Origin: Motacilla alba alba
Taxonomy: Eukaryota; Chordata; Aves; Passeriformes; Motacillidae
NCBI RefSeq assembly: GCF_015832195.1
Contig: NC_052027.1
Span: forward strand, 10,040,149-10,104,148
DNA length: 64,000 nt
Reading direction: 5' to 3'
The position numbers were made by a program, and so were the translations under genes. The notes under the pieces are model-generated. The model did not search any database and was not told where the DNA came from. It saw only the letters and a list, made by a program, of their open reading frames with translations. This document shows, piece by piece, positions 59,633-64,000 of the stretch (its first letter is position 1; each line of letters starts with the position of its first letter).

Positions 59633-62600
59633 TAGGCTGGGCAAGAGGCCTCATGTCTGCGCCAGAGATCCCAGCTGTGAACAGCTATGGGACTCCTCAC
59701 AGGAGACAGAGAGAAGGGCTGAATGAGGTGAAGAAAAAGAGTTTTTATTGGGTCTGTCTGAAAAAAAAAATCAGCAGATAGTGGCCAAAATGTTTCTTTT
59801 TTCTCTCTGGCACTATACATCTTCTTGATTGCAATAGTCTGGCCCTGTACTATGGTACGTGTGAAGAAAATCCTGTGCACTACCAGAAACCTATTTTGTA
59901 CATGGTATGACAAGTTTAAACAGATGGGTTCATATTTTGGGGTCTCCAGTCAATTATCCATCCTCCCCATGTCGTAATTGGCACTCTGAGAGCACTGAGG
60001 TCTTTAGGCAAAGAGCAGCTGTCAGGGGCTCTTCTCTCACCAAAGGGCCACTTGCTTTCACCAAGCTGTTTTGTTTCTTGTTTCTTTGCTTGACAGCTTA
60101 GAAAAAGGTTTGGTTTCCTGTGGCTTTATTGTTTTGCAAATATTTTCATTTCTGGCCTTGCCTCTCTTGAGAGGAGTTGCTTTGGCATTTTCCATATCCA
60201 TTTAGAACACTGAACATCATTTGTGAGTAGAGACATTAATAGCTTGGGAGTCCCATAGGGATTGTGGCATCCTTTTAAGAAAGAACAGTATTCCATTCCA
60301 GCTGAGGTACAAGAGTTTGTTTGTATGATTAATTCATGACACATTTCTATCTGGGATAAGCTCACTGGTGAGACTGGATTTGCTTGTCCTTATTTCTCCC
60401 AAGGCAAGTCTTGTTAAGTGTTAAAGATCTGATTTGGGTGACATAACACTGCTGAGGTCTTCTGGGAGCTGCTTAAATGTTCTTCTAGGATTCAACCTCC
60501 AGTAAGGAATTAACCTTCCTTAACTTCGTAAAAATCAAAGACATTTTGATCAGTAAATATATTGTGCCATAGAAGTAGGCTTAGGTGAGCTACATTTTGC
60601 ACAGAGGAAGCAGTTTTATTTCATAATTAAATCAGTTTAGCATTTATTTCACATATGCATAAAACTAGAAAATGGAATTTCTCTCTCTTCTGGATGTCCC
60701 ATTCTCCTTGAAATATTAGCAGTTATAACCCTTGGGCACAGGCAATTGCATAATGTCATCATCATCTCTTGCCTCACTTTTAATATTTGATTGAATGTTC
60801 TGTCTCACATGAAAGGGCCAGTCAGAAAGTGGTTCCTTAACATATAGATTGCTGTACTGTCAAGAAAAAGCTGTTAGTAATTTCTCCTCATTAGTCTACT
60901 GTATATATTGATTCAAATAATTCTAGATTGGGACAATTTTTTTAAAAAGAAATGGTATCTCACCTTACATCCTAGGAATTATTTTTCCATAAATGCATAA
61001 TTTAGCTAACCAACAAAACCAACAAAACCAACTCCCTAAACTTTTTTCTGTGGTATGAATGCATAACTATGTTTTAAATGAATGTGTTTGGGTTTATAGT
61101 TCCCTAAGGAAAAATGGATTCTAACATAAGAGAGATTGGTGGTGGCTGCATATATGGGTTGACAATTTTATGTGGTTTAGGGAAGAATTTTATTTCTTTA
61201 AAAAAGGAGAAGGTACTGCTTCGATAAAAATACAGAGTGGGGAATGCAACTGTTTGGTCATAGCCCCAGCACAATTGCTCACTATAGTGCTCAGCGAGTA
61301 ACTAGGGCCTCATGCTGTTCTGGATTATTTCAGTAGGAACTCAGTTTTATGTACTATTTTCTTTCCATAAAAATGGGATATTGGTATTCAAGTACTTTGT
61401 GCAATGGGAGGAATATTAATAAACTTGTATCTGGAAAATTCCCTGAGAATTCCTGGAGATGGATATCCATGCATGCAATTTTAATAATTACAGGCAAGAG
61501 ATAAGAGTTTGGCCATCTCAGCCATTGATGCATGAATGTATTAAAGGTTAGATTATAAATGGATCTAAGTATTAGTGAACTCCTAGAGTCATGAGCTGTA
61601 GAAGGAGACATTCCACCTTTTCACTGTTTTTTGTTCCTTTTACTTCAGTTCACAAGGTTGGTAATTCTAAAGCCTATGAAGGAAATTCCTTCTATACAGA
61701 TAGATGTTTGACTTCTGCCTGTTGCAGAAAGGCAGAAATATTATTTTTTCATTTCCCAGAGATACTGTGTGAATTTTCAGTTTTCCATAACATTCATGTT
61801 AAAGAAATGGAGAGAGTATAATGAAAAAAAGTGTTTTCTTTTAATTAAGATGCAAGTTTTGAAAAGAGCTTCTCATGATTTTCACTGCAAAGCTATTTCT
61901 CACCTAATGAAATCTCTATCTGGTAGCAAGCTCTATTCTTTTTTTGCTGTAATGGACTGCTCTGAAATCTCCCAGTTGTTTCCCTAAATATCAGTGTGCA
62001 GCTGTCATGACAGTAGCATAGGCACAGCTGCAGAAGAAAATCTGATGGTGAGTGAGTTTGCTTAGGGACACCCTAGAAATCTTTCCGTTGAACTGGGTGG
62101 AAGTTGAAGGTGTGCAGCACCTCTGTAATTTAACCCTTGGTGGAAATCCATTCTAGGTCATGAGTTTCTCTTATAACCAGGAGCTGGCACTGGAGCTGAA
62201 TGCTGAGTAGGGCGTTCATGCTTATCTGCATATCTGCTATCGAGCGCATATTTGTCATTCTCATTCTCAAAAGTCAGTCAGCTGCGCCTCAAAAAGATGG
62301 TCCCTGTCCTCTCCTGACCTTACTCCAAGCAAGGAAGTCTGGAAAATGCTGTAAGTGTGCAAAGCTGAAAGGCAGCCACTGTTAGGTGACTGGTTTTGCT
62401 ATATACAAGTTGGCACTGCCTCACATTGTTTTATCAACAATCAAGAGATCATCTTCATTTTGGAGACAGTGTCTCAGATTTTTGATTTCTTGCCATAGGT
62501 TTTGCTTCTCCATTCCTGATGCATTTAATTCTGTTTTCTTAACCTGATCTTCCAGCCAGTATTAGTCAGAAGAGATGTGGACACAACAAATGTTCCCCCT

Positions 62601-64000
62601 TGCAAACTCATAGCCTAAGATCAAGGAATATGAATCATAAATGAAGGGCAGTGCCAATGCATGACCTCCTGTAAAAGAAGATCCTTATGCAGAGCAAGAA
62701 TTTGATATTACAAATCATTCTTAAGCTGTGTTCATCATGTTGCACACACAGGTTAATGAGGTGAGAAATGTCTGTGTGCTTGTATTGGGTCCATCAGAAG
62801 GAAGCTGCAATAAAAACTCTCATCACTCCTAAATCCTCTTCATTAAGAGATTTTCATGTGTGTTGATTTTGTTCTTAAAGGAGCAGTAAGCAATTGTCTC
62901 AGAATTTTTCCTACCCAGTGACATAGATCCTCTGATTTATTTGATGGACTTCTATCTTGTGATACAGTAGTCTTTTTTTCTGATTTACTGTTTGGAGCAC
63001 AGAGAAAATCTAACTCTTCTCCCAGCCATGAGAAGGTCTACTCAGACAACTCATGGAATGGTGTTTTTTAGTCAAGATCCGCTGCTTTTCTGTCCTTCCA
63101 GAGAACAAAGCTTAGAAACCAGTATGGAATATGGTGGCTTGTTAAAGAAATAATTGTGCTTTTGATTTTTTAAATTTCTTTGATCTGGGTAAACTCAGCT
63201 ACCACCAAGACAGTGGCATCCTAAATTCATTCTGTATTCTCCAAATCAGAAGGACTGATGTGCCTTCAGTTTGCATTTGCTTTGAGGTTGTTCCAGTAAT
63301 CCAGCTGGTGTGGCATTTTAATATTAATATTTAGGCATGGCTGCTAATATGATTATGGCAAAATTAAAGTCAGGCAAATCTAAGAGCAATGCAGACTTTT
63401 TCTATTCCTCATACAGATTGTATTCTGTAGGTTCAGGTTATCTGCAGATGTACATCCATGTGGAAAGGCAAGGGTTGTAGGGAGAAGCAGTACCCTCTAT
63501 GAGACAGGTAATGTCGTTGTAACACAAAATCTAGATTATTTGACAGAAAACCCTTCAGCTTCCAGTCTCTATACAGGGAATGAGCAAAACTCCTTCCTTT
63601 CTATGCAGCAGCCCCTTGTGTGGGGATGTGAGAACATTTCCATGCTCCCACGAAATGCAGCATTCTTTTTCATTACGAGGGATGGTGCTTGCTCTGAAAT
63701 GGCAAAGGGTGCCACAAGGAGTCCTGTGATGCAACAGCCTGACTGGGAACTGGACTGAGAACAGGGAGACTCATTTCACTGATTGCTGGATTGTCAGGGA
63801 AAGTTAAAACACCCCGTCACAGTCAGTGTCAACCCATGTCAACCAAGCTGTGTTCTCACGGGAGAGCGTCCATTTCTTGTAAGTGGAACCATTTGTATCT
63901 CTAGGTCTTGGCTGAAATCTTACACATGAACAGACTTAGCTAAACGTATAATCTCACTGTGACAGTGATGTGTGGACAACTGTAGAACAAATATTCAAGT

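Larger units (their letters stand above)
57186..64000 (-). other. Netrin-4-like 5' intron (at least 6.8 kb), runs off the window
   Basis: No stretch on either strand matches the missing N-terminal part of the laminin domain or a signal peptide, so the upstream exons must lie past 64000. It contains the minisatellite and the solo LTR listed separately; the rest is AT-rich and featureless to me. Confidence 0.7.

Overview
This window is nuclear DNA of a vertebrate. It holds spliced genes with GT-AG introns, CpG islands and an AT-rich, CpG-poor background. The gene content, compact introns, low repeat load and a solo retroviral LTR suggest a bird (or another sauropsid); this is inference, as no species-diagnostic marker is visible. 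Four protein genes are present, all with open frames and no disabling mutation.

Layout. (1) 1-6751, plus strand: the 3' part of XPC, the DNA-damage sensor of global-genome nucleotide excision repair (13 exons, about 783 residues in view), with a 3' UTR to about 7.83 kb. (2) 8.17-19.6 kb, minus strand: the complete TMEM43 (LUMA) gene, 12 coding exons and 399 or 400 residues, tail-to-tail with XPC. (3) 19.48-20.42 kb: a CpG island forming a head-to-head promoter for TMEM43 and CHCHD4, with two ZNF143/THAP11-type motifs and an ETS site. (4) 20025-26916, plus strand: the complete CHCHD4 (MIA40) gene, 3 coding exons and 136 residues, 3' UTR to about 27.72 kb. (5) 27.7-33.5 kb: no gene seen. (6) 33574-57185, minus strand: the 3' eight coding exons (435 codons plus stop) of a netrin-4-like gene, covering the end of the laminin N-terminal domain, three laminin-type EGF repeats, a linker and a C-terminal netrin (NTR/C345C) domain. 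Its 5' exons lie beyond base 64000. (7) 57.2-64 kb: intron of that gene, with a 60-bp minisatellite and a solo LTR flanked by a perfect 6-bp duplication.

The XPC/TMEM43/CHCHD4 order and orientations match the human 3p25 cluster as I recall it. The netrin-4-like gene next to CHCHD4 is not part of that human cluster, since human NTN4 is on chromosome 12. It is therefore the main finding: probably an old netrin-4 paralogue kept here and lost in mammals. The four genes share no pathway (DNA repair, nuclear envelope, mitochondrial import, basement membrane). Their grouping looks like ordinary synteny, with one shared promoter and one shared 3'-end region.
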